Position numbers and translations under genes: made by a program
In this document: positions 52,490-61,944 of the stretch, in pieces
Layout: every line of letters begins with the position of its first letter
How positions within the stretch are numbered: position 1 is the stretch's first letter
The notes under the pieces: model-generated
Seen by the model: the letters and a program-made list of their open reading frames with translations, nothing else
Database searches by the model: none
Told to the model about the DNA's origin: nothing
IMG/VR virus record: IMGVR_UViG_3300023174_000129
Coordinates: 1-64,000 of that record
From: a virus
Reading direction: 5' to 3' (one strand)
Length of the DNA: 64,000 nt

Positions 52490-52641
52490 TTTAATATTTT
52501 AAATTCAAAAGTTCAATTATATATTTTTTCTTTTAATAATATAAATTTATTGAGAATTTCATATAAAGACAATATTAATAAGGTATTAGAAAAAAAATTA
52601 AACTAAAATAAAATTAGATATAAAAATTAAAAATAAAAATT

Positions 52642-53712
52642 ATGAATAAATTTATAAGATATATTGGTTCAAAAGAACCGTTAATTGAGTTTTTACTTGA
52701 AAACTTCAATAAGTATGCTGGAGATTTTAATTCTTTTGGAGATATGTTTGCGGGAACTAATGTAGTGTCAAAATATTTGTTGCCACATGTATCAGACATA
52801 TCATCATATGATATGTCTTCATACTCCGAGATTTTAAATTCTTTTGTTAATCCAAAAATAACAGATGATTTCATATCATATTTATATGAGTTAGATAAAT
52901 GCCAATTAGTAGAAGGAATTATATTTAATGAGTTTTCTGTTAATGGAAAACCAGAAACTATTGATTATAAAAAATTTGAATCGCAGGGCAAAAATTATCG
53001 TATGTTTTTTAATGAAAATATTGGTAAAAAAATAGATGCCATAAGAGAAAAAATATCATTTGATTTTAATAATAAATTAATTAATGAAGAAATTAAAAAT
53101 ATGTCACTTGCATTATTATTAAAATTTGCAGATATTAATGCAAATACCACTGGTGTATATGGCGCTTACTTAAAAAAGGAAAATAAAAAGCCAAAAGATT
53201 TCATAAACAATGAAATTATATCAGAACTTAAAAATATTAAATTTTATGAAAATAAAGTTGTTTCATTTAAAAAAATGAAAATCTCCGATTCTGTTAATGA
53301 TATATCATACAAAGATATAATATATTTTGATCCACCATATACTACCAGAAAATATGAAACTAATTATCATATAATAGATTATATTTCAAATTTGAATTTT
53401 TCTATTCAAGATATTAAGTATAATACTATTACAGGTCTTCCTTTAAATCAACCTGAAAATCCATTTGGGACAGTTAAAAACACAAGTAAAGCATTCGAAG
53501 ACATGATTGTAAAAACAATCGATAAATGTAGGTTTATATTCATAAGTTATAGTACACAAGGACTATTGAATCAATCTGATATTGAAAACATATGTAATAA
53601 ACATAATTTTACTTTAAATACTGAAAAGAAAGAATATAAAAAATATAAATCGCATAATAATGATGTCCAAGGAAATTTGGAAGAATTATTATGGGTAATA
53701 AATAAAAAATAA
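52642..53712 (+). CDS. D12-class adenine methyltransferase 1 of the R-M island
   Basis: A 356-residue methylase. RYIGSKEPLIEFLLE is the typical start, DMFAGTNVVSKY near residue 38 is SAM motif I, and IIYFDPPYTTRKYETNYH near 227 is the catalytic DPPY with the Y-x-x-x-Y-H continuation of M.NlaIII-like enzymes. FISYSTQGLL follows. It is 3 nt ahead of a second D12 methylase. Two D12 methylases beside a nuclease often belong to type IIS systems whose non-palindromic site needs one enzyme per strand. Confidence 0.85.
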   Translation: MNKFIRYIGSKEPLIEFLLENFNKYAGDFNSFGDMFAGTNVVSKYLLPHVSDISSYDMSSYSEILNSFVNPKITDDFISYLYELDKCQLVEGIIFNEFSVNGKPETIDYKKFESQGKNYRMFFNENIGKKIDAIREKISFDFNNKLINEEIKNMSLALLLKFADINANTTGVYGAYLKKENKKPKDFINNEIISELKNIKFYENKVVSFKKMKISDSVNDISYKDIIYFDPPYTTRKYETNYHIIDYISNLNFSIQDIKYNTITGLPLNQPENPFGTVKNTSKAFEDMIVKTIDKCRFIFISYSTQGLLNQSDIENICNKHNFTLNTEKKEYKKYKSHNNDVQGNLEELLWVINKK

Positions 53713-53715
53713 AAT

Positions 53716-54660
53716 ATGAATAAACTATTTGATTGGATAGGAGGTAAAAAATGGCTTGCTTCTAAATTAGAAACTACATGTAGAGAATTATTAATTAATA
53801 ATTCTAATATTGAATATTATGTAGAGCCATTTTGCGGAAGCATGGGTTCCGTTATTGCATCTCTTAAAGTTTTCAAGAAATTTGGTATAAAAAAAATAAT
53901 ATTAAATGATATAAATACTAATTTAATAAATGTTTATTTAATGGTAAAAAATAAACCTAATGAATTATTTGAATTGATAAAAGAAATTGAGGAAAAACAT
54001 GAATCTCTAATACCAGATAGATGTTTTGGATTAAATAAAACTAAAGATAAGTTAATTCTTAAAGAATTAATGAAGGACGCTAATGATTATTATATAAATA
54101 TAAGAATTCAGTATAATAAGTTAAAAAATTCATCTATAGATGATGATATATTGAAATCTTCGGCACAATTTTTATTTTTAATGTATCGGGCTTTTAATGG
54201 TGTTTATAGAGAGAATAAAAAGGGTGAATTTAATACCCCATATGGATGGACAAATAAAAAAATAAATTTAAATAATAAATATGAAAATATCATAAGCTTT
54301 CACAATTTATTTAAAGAAATGGATATTATATTTTATAATATGAATTTTAATGAATTTTTGGAGAAATGTGTAAAAATACAAAATAAATGTCTATTTTATT
54401 TTGATCCACCTTACTTAAATGAAGATCTAAAAGAAAATGATTACAATAAAGACGGGTTTGGTTTAAATGAGCAGAAAATATTATTGGATTATGTTGATAA
54501 ATTTGATAATATAATTTATAGTAATCATAATTTAGAATTGTTTAAAACATTTTTCAATAAAGAAAAATATTCTATTGAAGTTGTTAAAAGGAAAAACACC
54601 ATGAGTTCCGATAACTCTACAAGAGTTAATGATGCTGAAGAAATTTTTGTTTATTCATAA
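53716..54660 (+). CDS. D12-class adenine methyltransferase 2 of the R-M island
   Basis: A 314-residue methylase of the Dam/DpnII type. FDWIGGKKWLASKL is the N-terminal motif, YYVEPFCGSMGSV near residue 34-46 is motif I, YRAFNGVYRENKKGEFNTPYG is the conserved middle, noted by FNGVYR and FNTPYG, and LFYFDPPYLNED near 222 is the catalytic motif. The C-terminus has the usual R-x-x-DAEEIFV end. It follows the first methylase by 3 nt and precedes the nuclease gene by 48 nt. Confidence 0.88.
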   Translation: MNKLFDWIGGKKWLASKLETTCRELLINNSNIEYYVEPFCGSMGSVIASLKVFKKFGIKKIILNDINTNLINVYLMVKNKPNELFELIKEIEEKHESLIPDRCFGLNKTKDKLILKELMKDANDYYINIRIQYNKLKNSSIDDDILKSSAQFLFLMYRAFNGVYRENKKGEFNTPYGWTNKKINLNNKYENIISFHNLFKEMDIIFYNMNFNEFLEKCVKIQNKCLFYFDPPYLNEDLKENDYNKDGFGLNEQKILLDYVDKFDNIIYSNHNLELFKTFFNKEKYSIEVVKRKNTMSSDNSTRVNDAEEIFVYS

Positions 54661-54708
54661 ACAAAAATTTCTTCAGCATTTAAAAAGAAAAAAAATAAAT
54701 TTTTGTAT

Positions 54709-56046
54709 ATGAATTTATACTTACAAGGAGAAGAAGCCCCACACCAATTTAATCATGCAAATGTTATAGAGTGGATTTCTAATCTCAAAAAAACAAATAT
54801 TAACATTACTGATGCTGGTTTAATATTTAAACCAATAAATAACATTACTTATAAAATTGAAGGAATTACATCTACTTCGTATAATAATTTTTATTATACT
54901 TTATATAACAGTAAAAAAGGCAGTTTAGTTGATGGATTAATATTTGAGAGTGAAAAAATGCCTTCTCCCGAAGAAGATATACCAATAGCTGCTTTCGAAA
55001 TAACTAAAAATGATGGTTCGCAGCAGGGAAATATGTATGACCAGAGATGTGCTAAACAAGTTCCAATAATAGAAAAATATGGTAATATTCCGTATTTATT
55101 TTTGATAGCAGCAACAAAATTTACAATCGTCGAGACCGAAAATAGCTTCAGACAATCTCATAATTGCTCTATCGCCACTATAATTGCTATAGGAGGTGAT
55201 GTATGTATCAGTAAAAATGATAAAATTGGATATACAAAGTATAATCCTTCTTTTGTTTATGATTCTATTGAAAATATAGAAAAACAAGAAAATAAAAAGA
55301 AAAAAAACGGTGGAGTTCCTTCAAGAGTCAATTTAAAAGATAATAAAGTTTATATACAAGCAAATTTATATAAATTTAATAAAAAAACACAAAAAGAAGA
55401 ATCACATGATCCAAATATAGGTTATATATCTGGTAGAGCTTTTCTGATAAGAAAATATGATGATAATATTGAGATATGTATAGTTGAGCATAAAAAAAAT
55501 TTTTACTACTTTCAAAATAAAGATAACAAATTCACAAATATTCTCAAATTAGTTGGTGTTACTATTTTATTTGAAAATGGTATAAAATTAAAGATAGAAA
55601 GGGAAAATAAATTCAATAAAATATATTGGAATTACGCTGAAGGTATAGAAAAAATAGCAACTATTCGTTTAGAACAAATGATAAAAGACAATAAGGATTA
55701 TGAAGTATTATTTTCTAATCACGGAGGCTGTGAAAAATCAGACACATTTATTAATGGAATATCAAGCCAAACGAAACGAACTTCGGGATTGCCTGATTTA
55801 GTTTTCTATCAAAAATTACAAAATAAATTATATGTTATTGAAGGAGAAAAAAGCGAAAATTATAAAAAAGGCATTTTACAAATGAATAAAAAAGAATATG
55901 ATGAATTTATAGATAGAGAATTTTTGACTAAATTGCCACCTAATGTAAAAATTATTAAAAAAATATGCACATATGGTTCATTTAATAATGAAAAAGATGT
56001 AATATACAATATTACAAAAGAAGGCGTAATTAATTCTTTTTTATAG
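54709..56046 (+). CDS. Putative restriction endonuclease with two PD-(D/E)XK-like sites
   Basis: I chose the ATG at 54709 (MNLYLQGEEAP, 445 residues). Near residue 75 VDGLIFE is followed 19 residues later by AAFEITKND, giving a D...E-x-T-K site. Near residue 362 SGLPDLVFYQ leads to YVIEGEKSENYKKG, a second PD...E-x-E-K site. Both match the PD-(D/E)XK nuclease core, and the second recalls PstI/BsuBI-type enzymes. One polypeptide with two such sites could cut both strands, as some type IIS enzymes do. It lies right after two D12 methylases. Confidence 0.65.
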   Translation: MNLYLQGEEAPHQFNHANVIEWISNLKKTNINITDAGLIFKPINNITYKIEGITSTSYNNFYYTLYNSKKGSLVDGLIFESEKMPSPEEDIPIAAFEITKNDGSQQGNMYDQRCAKQVPIIEKYGNIPYLFLIAATKFTIVETENSFRQSHNCSIATIIAIGGDVCISKNDKIGYTKYNPSFVYDSIENIEKQENKKKKNGGVPSRVNLKDNKVYIQANLYKFNKKTQKEESHDPNIGYISGRAFLIRKYDDNIEICIVEHKKNFYYFQNKDNKFTNILKLVGVTILFENGIKLKIERENKFNKIYWNYAEGIEKIATIRLEQMIKDNKDYEVLFSNHGGCEKSDTFINGISSQTKRTSGLPDLVFYQKLQNKLYVIEGEKSENYKKGILQMNKKEYDEFIDREFLTKLPPNVKIIKKICTYGSFNNEKDVIYNITKEGVINSFL

Positions 56047-56110
56047 TGAAAAATAAGCTTATTTTTTTAAACTTTTTTTTCTTTTTTTTTATAAAATAAA
56101 AAGAAAAAAA

Positions 56111-56578
56111 ATGAGTAAATTTAATAAAACTAATTTTGTAATTGAGATGGCTTTAAATTGGGTTGATGGTCCAACGCTTATAAATGAATTATACAATAAT
56201 CATAAACATGAAGTCGAAAGAAAAAAAGATTCATATAAAATGAAAAATGTTACAAAAACAGATACAGAAATAAAACATCAATTAAGTGCGGAATTAACTG
56301 CCGTTTTTTCAAATAAAAAAGATTTTTTTGATTATGACGAAACCCAGAACTATAAAAGATGGAAATTAAATCAAAAAGGTTTAAATTACTATAATCAAAA
56401 TATAAAACCTAAAATTATAGCACAACACCTGCAACAGCAAAGTATAACTAAAGTGGTAAATCCACTATTAAATATTTTGAATAGTAATCAGTTGGTAGAT
56501 TGTATAAATAAAAATTTATCTAAATTAGACAAAATACAAATAGAAAAATTAAGGGAAATAGTTTCTGAATTCTATTAA
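56111..56578 (+). CDS. Unknown protein in the R-M island
   Basis: A 155-residue protein. The N-terminal 70 residues (FVIEMALNWVDGPTLINELY, KHQLSAELTAVFSNKKDF) look like a winged-helix or similar DNA-binding domain. The rest is helical with a Gln-rich segment (AQHLQQQSITK). It lies downstream of the nuclease and ends in a 40-bp palindromic terminator. It could be a control protein for the restriction system, or an unrelated DNA-binding protein. Not recognised with confidence. Confidence 0.45.
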   Translation: MSKFNKTNFVIEMALNWVDGPTLINELYNNHKHEVERKKDSYKMKNVTKTDTEIKHQLSAELTAVFSNKKDFFDYDETQNYKRWKLNQKGLNYYNQNIKPKIIAQHLQQQSITKVVNPLLNILNSNQLVDCINKNLSKLDKIQIEKLREIVSEFY

Positions 56579-56616
56579 ATAGAAAACAGGAAGTTTAAAC
56601 TTCCTGTTTTCTATTT
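56577..56616. terminator. 40-bp palindromic terminator
   Basis: AAATAGAAAACAGGAAGTTT and its complement meet directly at the centre, followed by T's. Confidence 0.88.
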
Positions 56617-56635
56617 TTAAAAGACTAAAAAAGAT

Positions 56636-56782
56636 TTGATTAATACAAAATGGATTATCTATGAAATAGATACTGATAAAACTAACATATCTTTATATAA
56701 AGACCCAAATTATATTAATGGATATTATACAACTGATAACATATCGCCTAATTCTATAAAAATAGTTTCAAAAGAAAATTAA
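56636..56782 (+). CDS. Possible 48-residue protein with TTG start
   Basis: An open frame from TTG reading INTKWIIYEIDTDKTNIS, with YKDPNYINGYYTTDN in the middle, ending 2 nt before the next methylase ATG. There is no ATG in frame. The amino-acid mix looks protein-like. It may be a small gene or the remnant of a longer one. Confidence 0.3.
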   Translation: MINTKWIIYEIDTDKTNISLYKDPNYINGYYTTDNISPNSIKIVSKEN

Positions 56783-56784
56783 TT

Positions 56785-57924
56785 ATGCACAAAATAAACA
56801 ATTTAGGTCAAGTTTTTACTCCAGAACATATTGTATCAAAAATGATTGGTTTGATTCAAAATGACAATTCTATTTTAGAACCATCGTGTGGAGATGGTAT
56901 ATTTCTTAAATATTTAACAAATAAGAATATAACTGCAATTGAATTTGATGCACAACATTGCCCTATTAATGCATTAAACATAGATTTTTTTGATTATGAT
57001 ATTAATAATAAATTTGATACTATAATTGGCAATCCACCTTATATAGCTGGTAAAAATATAATTAATTCAACATTATCTAAAATTAATAGTGATTTAATCA
57101 CTCATGGCAAATCTAATTTATATCTTTATTTTATAGAAAAATGCATTAATCATTTGACAGAAAATGGTGAATTAATATTTATTACACCAAGGGAGTTTAT
57201 TAAAACTACATCTTCAATAAAATTAAATAATTATATCTATGAAAATGGAACAATAACAGATTGGTATGAGTATGGCGATGAAATTGTATTTGAAGGATAT
57301 TCTCCATCAGTTGTTATTTGGAGATTTCAAAAGAATAATTTTAGTCGAAAAACTAATACTAATTTAGGTGAAAAGATTTTCACAAATTCAAATGGGCAAT
57401 TACTATTTTTAGATAGTAAAATAACTGGAACTAAATTAGGTAGTTTATTTGCTATAAAAGTTGGAGCTGTTAGTGGTTCGGATAAATTATTTGAGAGTAA
57501 TGATGGAAATATGGAGTTTGTTTGTTCTTATACAAATAAGACTGGAAATTTGAAAAAAATGTTTTATAACATTAAAAATGATTATATTTTTTCAATAAAA
57601 GACGAATTAATGAAACGGCGAATAAAAATTTTTACCGAAGATAATTGGTGGACTTGGGGAAGAGATTTTTACAAATCAGATAGAAAAAGAATATATGTTA
57701 ATGCTAAAACAAGAAATGATAAACCGTTTTTTATACATGATTGTAAAAATTATGATGGTTCTATATTAGCATTAATACCATTGACAGATGAAATTGAAAA
57801 TAATATAGAATTTTATTTAGAAAAATTAAATTCTTGTGATTGGGAAACTTTAGGATTTAAAGTTGGTGGTAGATATATTTTTAATCAAAAAAGTTTGGAA
57901 AATATAATTTTAGATTTAATATAA
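56785..57924 (+). CDS. Gamma-class N6-adenine methyltransferase (TaqI/HincII-like)
   Basis: A 379-residue methylase. LGQVFTPEHIVSKMIG is the N-terminal motif, SILEPSCGDGIFLKY near residue 30-44 is SAM motif I, and TIIGNPPYIAGKN near 78-90 is the catalytic NPPY motif. FITPREFIKTT and SPSVVIWRF follow. A target-recognition half (residues 200-379) has KVGAVSGSDKLFE and WWTWGRDFY. It converges with, and overlaps by 9 nt, another methylase of the same class. No nuclease is directly beside it. Confidence 0.85.
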   Translation: MHKINNLGQVFTPEHIVSKMIGLIQNDNSILEPSCGDGIFLKYLTNKNITAIEFDAQHCPINALNIDFFDYDINNKFDTIIGNPPYIAGKNIINSTLSKINSDLITHGKSNLYLYFIEKCINHLTENGELIFITPREFIKTTSSIKLNNYIYENGTITDWYEYGDEIVFEGYSPSVVIWRFQKNNFSRKTNTNLGEKIFTNSNGQLLFLDSKITGTKLGSLFAIKVGAVSGSDKLFESNDGNMEFVCSYTNKTGNLKKMFYNIKNDYIFSIKDELMKRRIKIFTEDNWWTWGRDFYKSDRKRIYVNAKTRNDKPFFIHDCKNYDGSILALIPLTDEIENNIEFYLEKLNSCDWETLGFKVGGRYIFNQKSLENIILDLI

Positions 57925-59343
57925 ATAATCTTTCAAATTTTTACTTGTTATCGTTAAAAATACATCATTAGAATCCTTTTTATCAGTTAAAGTTTTATTA
58001 TTTAATTCTAAATAATTTATAAATTCTTTTGATTTTATAACTTCTATAAATTCATCAAATTTATCTTCTTTTACGTCAACTAAAATACCAGATAAATTCA
58101 ATATATCTTCATTTATATCTATAAAATATATACCTTTTGATTTTAAGAAAGTTAATGGTAATAAAATTCTTTTACCATTAACTTCTTTTAATAAACCCTG
58201 TTTTCTACCATAAGCATACCATTCATTATATTTATCAGCTTTACCTGCATCTCTTTTTAATAGTTCTTCTTTTATTGATAAAAAATAATTATAAGTATTT
58301 GGATAATTTAATTTTAATCTTTCTTGATTTATTATTTCTGAATTCTCATAAGGATATATAATCCAACTATAATCATCAGATGATTTAGATTTTGTAGCTT
58401 TAATAACTTTTTTACATATCTCTTTTTCTATTTTAAAACCATTTTTATAACAAAATTTTTCATCATAAGAATCAATTTTATAAAGATTGTCTTTTAATGT
58501 GGCTATACCAACGCTACAATAATTTATTAAATCATATAATTTATTTGTGCCTATATTTAATTCTTCAAATATCCATTTATCATCAGATAAATATGTTTTA
58601 TCTTTTGTAATATTATTATATTCTAAATTATCTGTAATATTACCACAAGTTAAAATGCAAGTATAAGTTGATATTGTTTCCCATACTTTTTTTAAACCAA
58701 AATCATATAACCAATTAATTCTTGGTTTTAAAAGATGTCTTAAAAATTTACCTGATTTAGATTTTATAAAAGAATTTGGAATAATAAATCCTATTTGTTG
58801 TGCTGATTTTAATGCCTTTTCAATAAAAGCAAAATATAAATCTACATTACCTAATTTAACAGAATCTAATTCTAATTTTAATAAATTTAAATAATTTTTA
58901 TCTAAATTTTGTATTCTTACATAAGGAGGATTTCCAAAAATTATATCATATTGATTGTTCTGTAAAAGAAAATCACCACAAATTATATTTTTTGGATCAA
59001 TAGTTATAGAATATTCATCAAAGTAAATATCTAATAATATTCTAAATTCGGCAATAAAAGTTTCGTTTATATCATAACACCATAAATTATTTTCAACAAA
59101 TAAAGCAAGTGATTCTGGTGTTTCTCCATTTTTTCTAAAATATTCTAATAAACAAAATATAAAAATACCTTTACCAACACTTGGTTCGCATATTTTTTGA
59201 TTGATTTTTGGCTGTAATCTATTAATAATTTTGTCGCATATTTCTTTATTTGTAAAAACAACGCCTTCTTTTTTTATTAGATCCTTATTTTTATCATCGA
59301 AATAACAACTTCTATTTAATATATCTTGTATCATGTAATACAA
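57916..59343 (-). CDS. Gamma-class N6-adenine methyltransferase (Eco57I/TaqI-like)
   Basis: A 475-residue protein. KKEGVVFTNKEICDKIINRL is the N-terminal motif, KICEPSVGKGIFIF is motif I near residue 50-63, and IIFGNPPYVRIQNL near 134 is the catalytic NPPY motif, with FIIPNSFIKSKSG behind. The second half has GIATLKDNLYKI and WYAYGRKQGL, typical of target recognition in type II G or methylase proteins. It is divergent in arrangement from the R-M operon and faces the methylase at 56785. No nuclease motif is evident. Confidence 0.82.
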   Translation of the reverse strand: MYYMIQDILNRSCYFDDKNKDLIKKEGVVFTNKEICDKIINRLQPKINQKICEPSVGKGIFIFCLLEYFRKNGETPESLALFVENNLWCYDINETFIAEFRILLDIYFDEYSITIDPKNIICGDFLLQNNQYDIIFGNPPYVRIQNLDKNYLNLLKLELDSVKLGNVDLYFAFIEKALKSAQQIGFIIPNSFIKSKSGKFLRHLLKPRINWLYDFGLKKVWETISTYTCILTCGNITDNLEYNNITKDKTYLSDDKWIFEELNIGTNKLYDLINYCSVGIATLKDNLYKIDSYDEKFCYKNGFKIEKEICKKVIKATKSKSSDDYSWIIYPYENSEIINQERLKLNYPNTYNYFLSIKEELLKRDAGKADKYNEWYAYGRKQGLLKEVNGKRILLPLTFLKSKGIYFIDINEDILNLSGILVDVKEDKFDEFIEVIKSKEFINYLELNNKTLTDKKDSNDVFLTITSKNLKDYLY

Positions 59344-59488
59344 ATATACAAAAATAAACTTAAAAACAAAAAAACAAACAATAATATAAATTATTATGAT
59401 ATGTTTTTTGGTGAAATGCTCACTGTAGATAAAAAACTTTTTGATTAGATAAACGGTAAAAATGGCTATACTCTAAATTAAATAATAA

Positions 59489-59566
59489 GTTAAAATAATA
59501 TTAGATAATAAGAATAATTCAAGAGGTGAGGATGCGGCAGAAATTTTAGTTTCATCAATCGTTTAA
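59489..59566 (+). pseudogene. Remnant of a D12-class methyltransferase C-terminus
   Basis: The frame reads VKIILDNKNNSRGEDAAEIL and ends VSSIV before TAA. N-S-R-G-x-D-A-x-E-I-L is the usual end of D12 adenine methylases; the intact enzyme at 53716 ends with a similar R-V-N-D-A-E-E-I-F-V. There is a stop just upstream and no catalytic part. The rest of the 59344-59612 gap shows nothing coding. Confidence 0.55.
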
Positions 59567-59612
59567 ATGTAAACAAATAATGGAACATACCATATAAATT
59601 AAAAAAGTTTAT

Positions 59613-59849
59613 ATGGCTAAAAATTTATTTGAGAAAGCAAGAGAAGAAGCATTGTATAAAACATGTGAGGGTTGTGGTGAAAAAAAATCTATTGATGAAT
59701 TTAAAAAAACAAACAAATATTGTAATAATTGCCCCCATGTCAAGGAAATAAGAGAAAAATATAAAAATAAATATTTAGAAAACAATAATACAGAACCTAT
59801 TTCAGATATAGAAGATATAGATTTAGATGAATTTTTCAAAGATATGTAA
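59613..59849 (+). CDS. Small zinc-ribbon protein
   Basis: A 78-residue protein. CEGCGEKKSIDEF and YCNNCPHVKEIRE supply two Cys pairs for a zinc-binding ribbon at residues 18-41, similar to small HNH-less zinc fingers in phages (C-x2-C...FxK...C-x2-C). The tail is acidic. It lies 2 nt before the next gene and is probably co-transcribed with it. Function unknown; a nucleic-acid-binding adaptor is plausible. Confidence 0.6.
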   Translation: MAKNLFEKAREEALYKTCEGCGEKKSIDEFKKTNKYCNNCPHVKEIREKYKNKYLENNNTEPISDIEDIDLDEFFKDM

Positions 59850-59851
59850 TA

Positions 59852-60304
59852 ATGGATAGAAATTTTATAGAAGAAGAAATAAGAAATATAATCGATAAAT
59901 ATATCGGTAGATATAATTCTGATTATGTTAAAACAAATATTAAAAATGATATAACACATTATTTAACAGAATTGATGTCAGAAAATATCATTTCAAATTA
60001 TGGAGATATTAATATTATAGGAGATAAAGATTGTATTAAAGTAAATATAACACCAAATATAGTATTCACCGAATATATAATAAAATATATTTATACTGCT
60101 GAAACAAATTTTTTCGTAAATGGTTATATATATGATATTTATTTTAATAATTTAAGTCCTAAATATATAAAATTAAATGATAAATTAGTAATTGATTTAA
60201 ATACGAATCTGCATAGAGAAGTAATAATATCTATGATAGATAAGGAATTCGTTGAATTATCAATTTATAGAAATAATAGAATTGATGAAATATTAAAGGA
60301 CTAA
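59852..60304 (+). CDS. Unknown protein
   Basis: A 150-residue protein starting MDRNFIEEEIRNIIDKYIG. Helices at the start and end enclose a beta-rich middle (DINIIGDKDCIKVNITPNIV). The gene starts 2 nt after the zinc-ribbon gene and overlaps the convergent acetyltransferase by 12 nt. It looks like a small phage virion chaperone or accessory protein in layout, but I cannot name a family. Confidence 0.45.
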   Translation: MDRNFIEEEIRNIIDKYIGRYNSDYVKTNIKNDITHYLTELMSENIISNYGDINIIGDKDCIKVNITPNIVFTEYIIKYIYTAETNFFVNGYIYDIYFNNLSPKYIKLNDKLVIDLNTNLHREVIISMIDKEFVELSIYRNNRIDEILKD

Positions 60305-60655
60305 TTGGTAATTATTATAATCGTCTAATAAACCTTTTAATTCAAATCCTAAACTTTTATAAAGATTGTTGGCAACATCATTAGTTGTTTCAGTATTTAA
60401 TTCCATAATTTTACAACCTTTTTGTTTTGCTCTATCAATTGCAGATTTCATTAATTTTTTGCTATAACCTTTTCCTCTAAATTTTTCCAAAACAGCTACA
60501 GAAAAAACTGATGCTTTATCATCTGATGAAAAACATAAAATTAAGCTACCAACTTGTTTATTATTTTCTCTTATATAAATAAGTTCTGAATCGAGATGTA
60601 TACTATTTACATCCACAAAATAATTATTTTCTGTAATTTGACTAAATTTATTCAT
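60293..60655 (-). CDS. GNAT acetyltransferase
   Basis: A 120-residue protein. SVFSVAVLEKFRGKGYSKKL, with R-G-K-G-Y at residues 60-64, is the acetyl-CoA loop, and NTETTNDVANNLYKSLGFEL is the conserved C-terminal strand-helix of the family. It is a minimal single-domain GNAT. The N-terminus MNKFSQITENNY is a looser capsid-targeting form (cut after I-T-E possible). Substrate unknown; it may modify host proteins or small molecules. Confidence 0.7.
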   Translation of the reverse strand: MNKFSQITENNYFVDVNSIHLDSELIYIRENNKQVGSLILCFSSDDKASVFSVAVLEKFRGKGYSKKLMKSAIDRAKQKGCKIMELNTETTNDVANNLYKSLGFELKGLLDDYNNYQLVL

Positions 60656-60705
60656 AAATTAAACTTTTTATAAAATATATATTTAATATAAAAACACAAT
60701 TTTTA

Positions 60706-61914
60706 ATGTTGAAAGATTCTATAAAATCTAAATTAGAAACAAAAAAGTATTCGCTACAATTTCTACCAGAATCAATAAAAGATATAACAACTGAAAAATC
60801 GGTTTTTTATAATGGTAAAAAACTTAAACCATCATTTATAATCGATATCATACATAATTTACTTTTAAGATATTATTTTAGAAAAGAAAATGCATTTCCA
60901 CTTTCGTCAACTATTCTCAAAGAAAAATATGGTTATTTATATAACTATTATATGGATTATTTAGTTAGTAAAAATATATTACATATAATAAAAGAATATA
61001 AAATCGGTAAAAATACACGAACATATAAATTTGATGATTCTATTTTAGATGAAACCATTTTAAGATATAAAAATGATAACCAATCTTTATTAAAAAAATA
61101 TAAAAAAGCTGTTAGTGCTATTGATAATAATGATATTTTAAAAAATTCTATTTATCCAGAGATAAAACAAAAATTAGTATCTGATTTATTTACCACTTCA
61201 ATTGAATTTGATAAAGCATTATATTATTTAAATAATACAATTCAAGATAAAGATTCTTACAATAAGAATAAATATTCCGTAGAATCTATACATGACCGAC
61301 ATATATTTTACCATTTTGATTGTTATGGAAGATTGCATACTAATTTCACTATTTTAAAATCATTTATAAGAAAAAATTGTCTTTTAATTAAAAATAAACC
61401 AACTTGTGAAATAGATATTTCTAATTCACAACCACTTTTTTTAACTAAAATAATACATGAAGAAGGTATAGGATTATCAAATACACATGAGTTTAAAGTT
61501 TTTAGTTATCTTGTAATACATGGTAAGTTTTATCAATTTTTAATGGATAATTCAAATATCAAAGATAAAAAAACATGTAAAGAATTAGTTTATGTAACAT
61601 TATTTGGTAGAAATGGAAAATCTATTAACAATCCATTTGCTAAACTTTTTCCAAAAATATATAATTTTCTAATCGATTATAAAAAAACATATGAAGATTA
61701 CCGTATAGTTTCACATAAATTACAAAATTTAGAATCACAATTTATATTTAATAAAGTAATAAAAACTTTGTCAATAATTAATCCTGATATAAATGTAATA
61801 ACCATACATGATAGTATTATAGTTCAGGAACAGCATAAGCAACAAGTGCAATCTTTAATGAATTCTATGTTATTAAATGAGTTTGATTTTATAGATAGGG
61901 AATATACATTCTAG
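60706..61914 (+). CDS. Compact PolA-palm-like polymerase protein
   Basis: A 402-residue protein. GRLHTNFT at 208-215 and EIDISNSQP at 235-243 resemble motif A of family A polymerases. K288-x3-K292-x7-FG (299-301) resembles motif B (RxxxKx6-7YG). VITIHDSIIV near 365-374 is motif C. There is no exonuclease domain, and the N-terminal 190 residues are helical. It may be a primase-polymerase, a small repair polymerase, or an inactive relative. Note that it lies far from the split family B polymerase. The ATATTTAATATAAAAA region precedes its start. Confidence 0.6.
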   Translation: MLKDSIKSKLETKKYSLQFLPESIKDITTEKSVFYNGKKLKPSFIIDIIHNLLLRYYFRKENAFPLSSTILKEKYGYLYNYYMDYLVSKNILHIIKEYKIGKNTRTYKFDDSILDETILRYKNDNQSLLKKYKKAVSAIDNNDILKNSIYPEIKQKLVSDLFTTSIEFDKALYYLNNTIQDKDSYNKNKYSVESIHDRHIFYHFDCYGRLHTNFTILKSFIRKNCLLIKNKPTCEIDISNSQPLFLTKIIHEEGIGLSNTHEFKVFSYLVIHGKFYQFLMDNSNIKDKKTCKELVYVTLFGRNGKSINNPFAKLFPKIYNFLIDYKKTYEDYRIVSHKLQNLESQFIFNKVIKTLSIINPDINVITIHDSIIVQEQHKQQVQSLMNSMLLNEFDFIDREYTF

Positions 61915-61944
61915 TTATAAATAATTATTTTTAATATATAGTGT

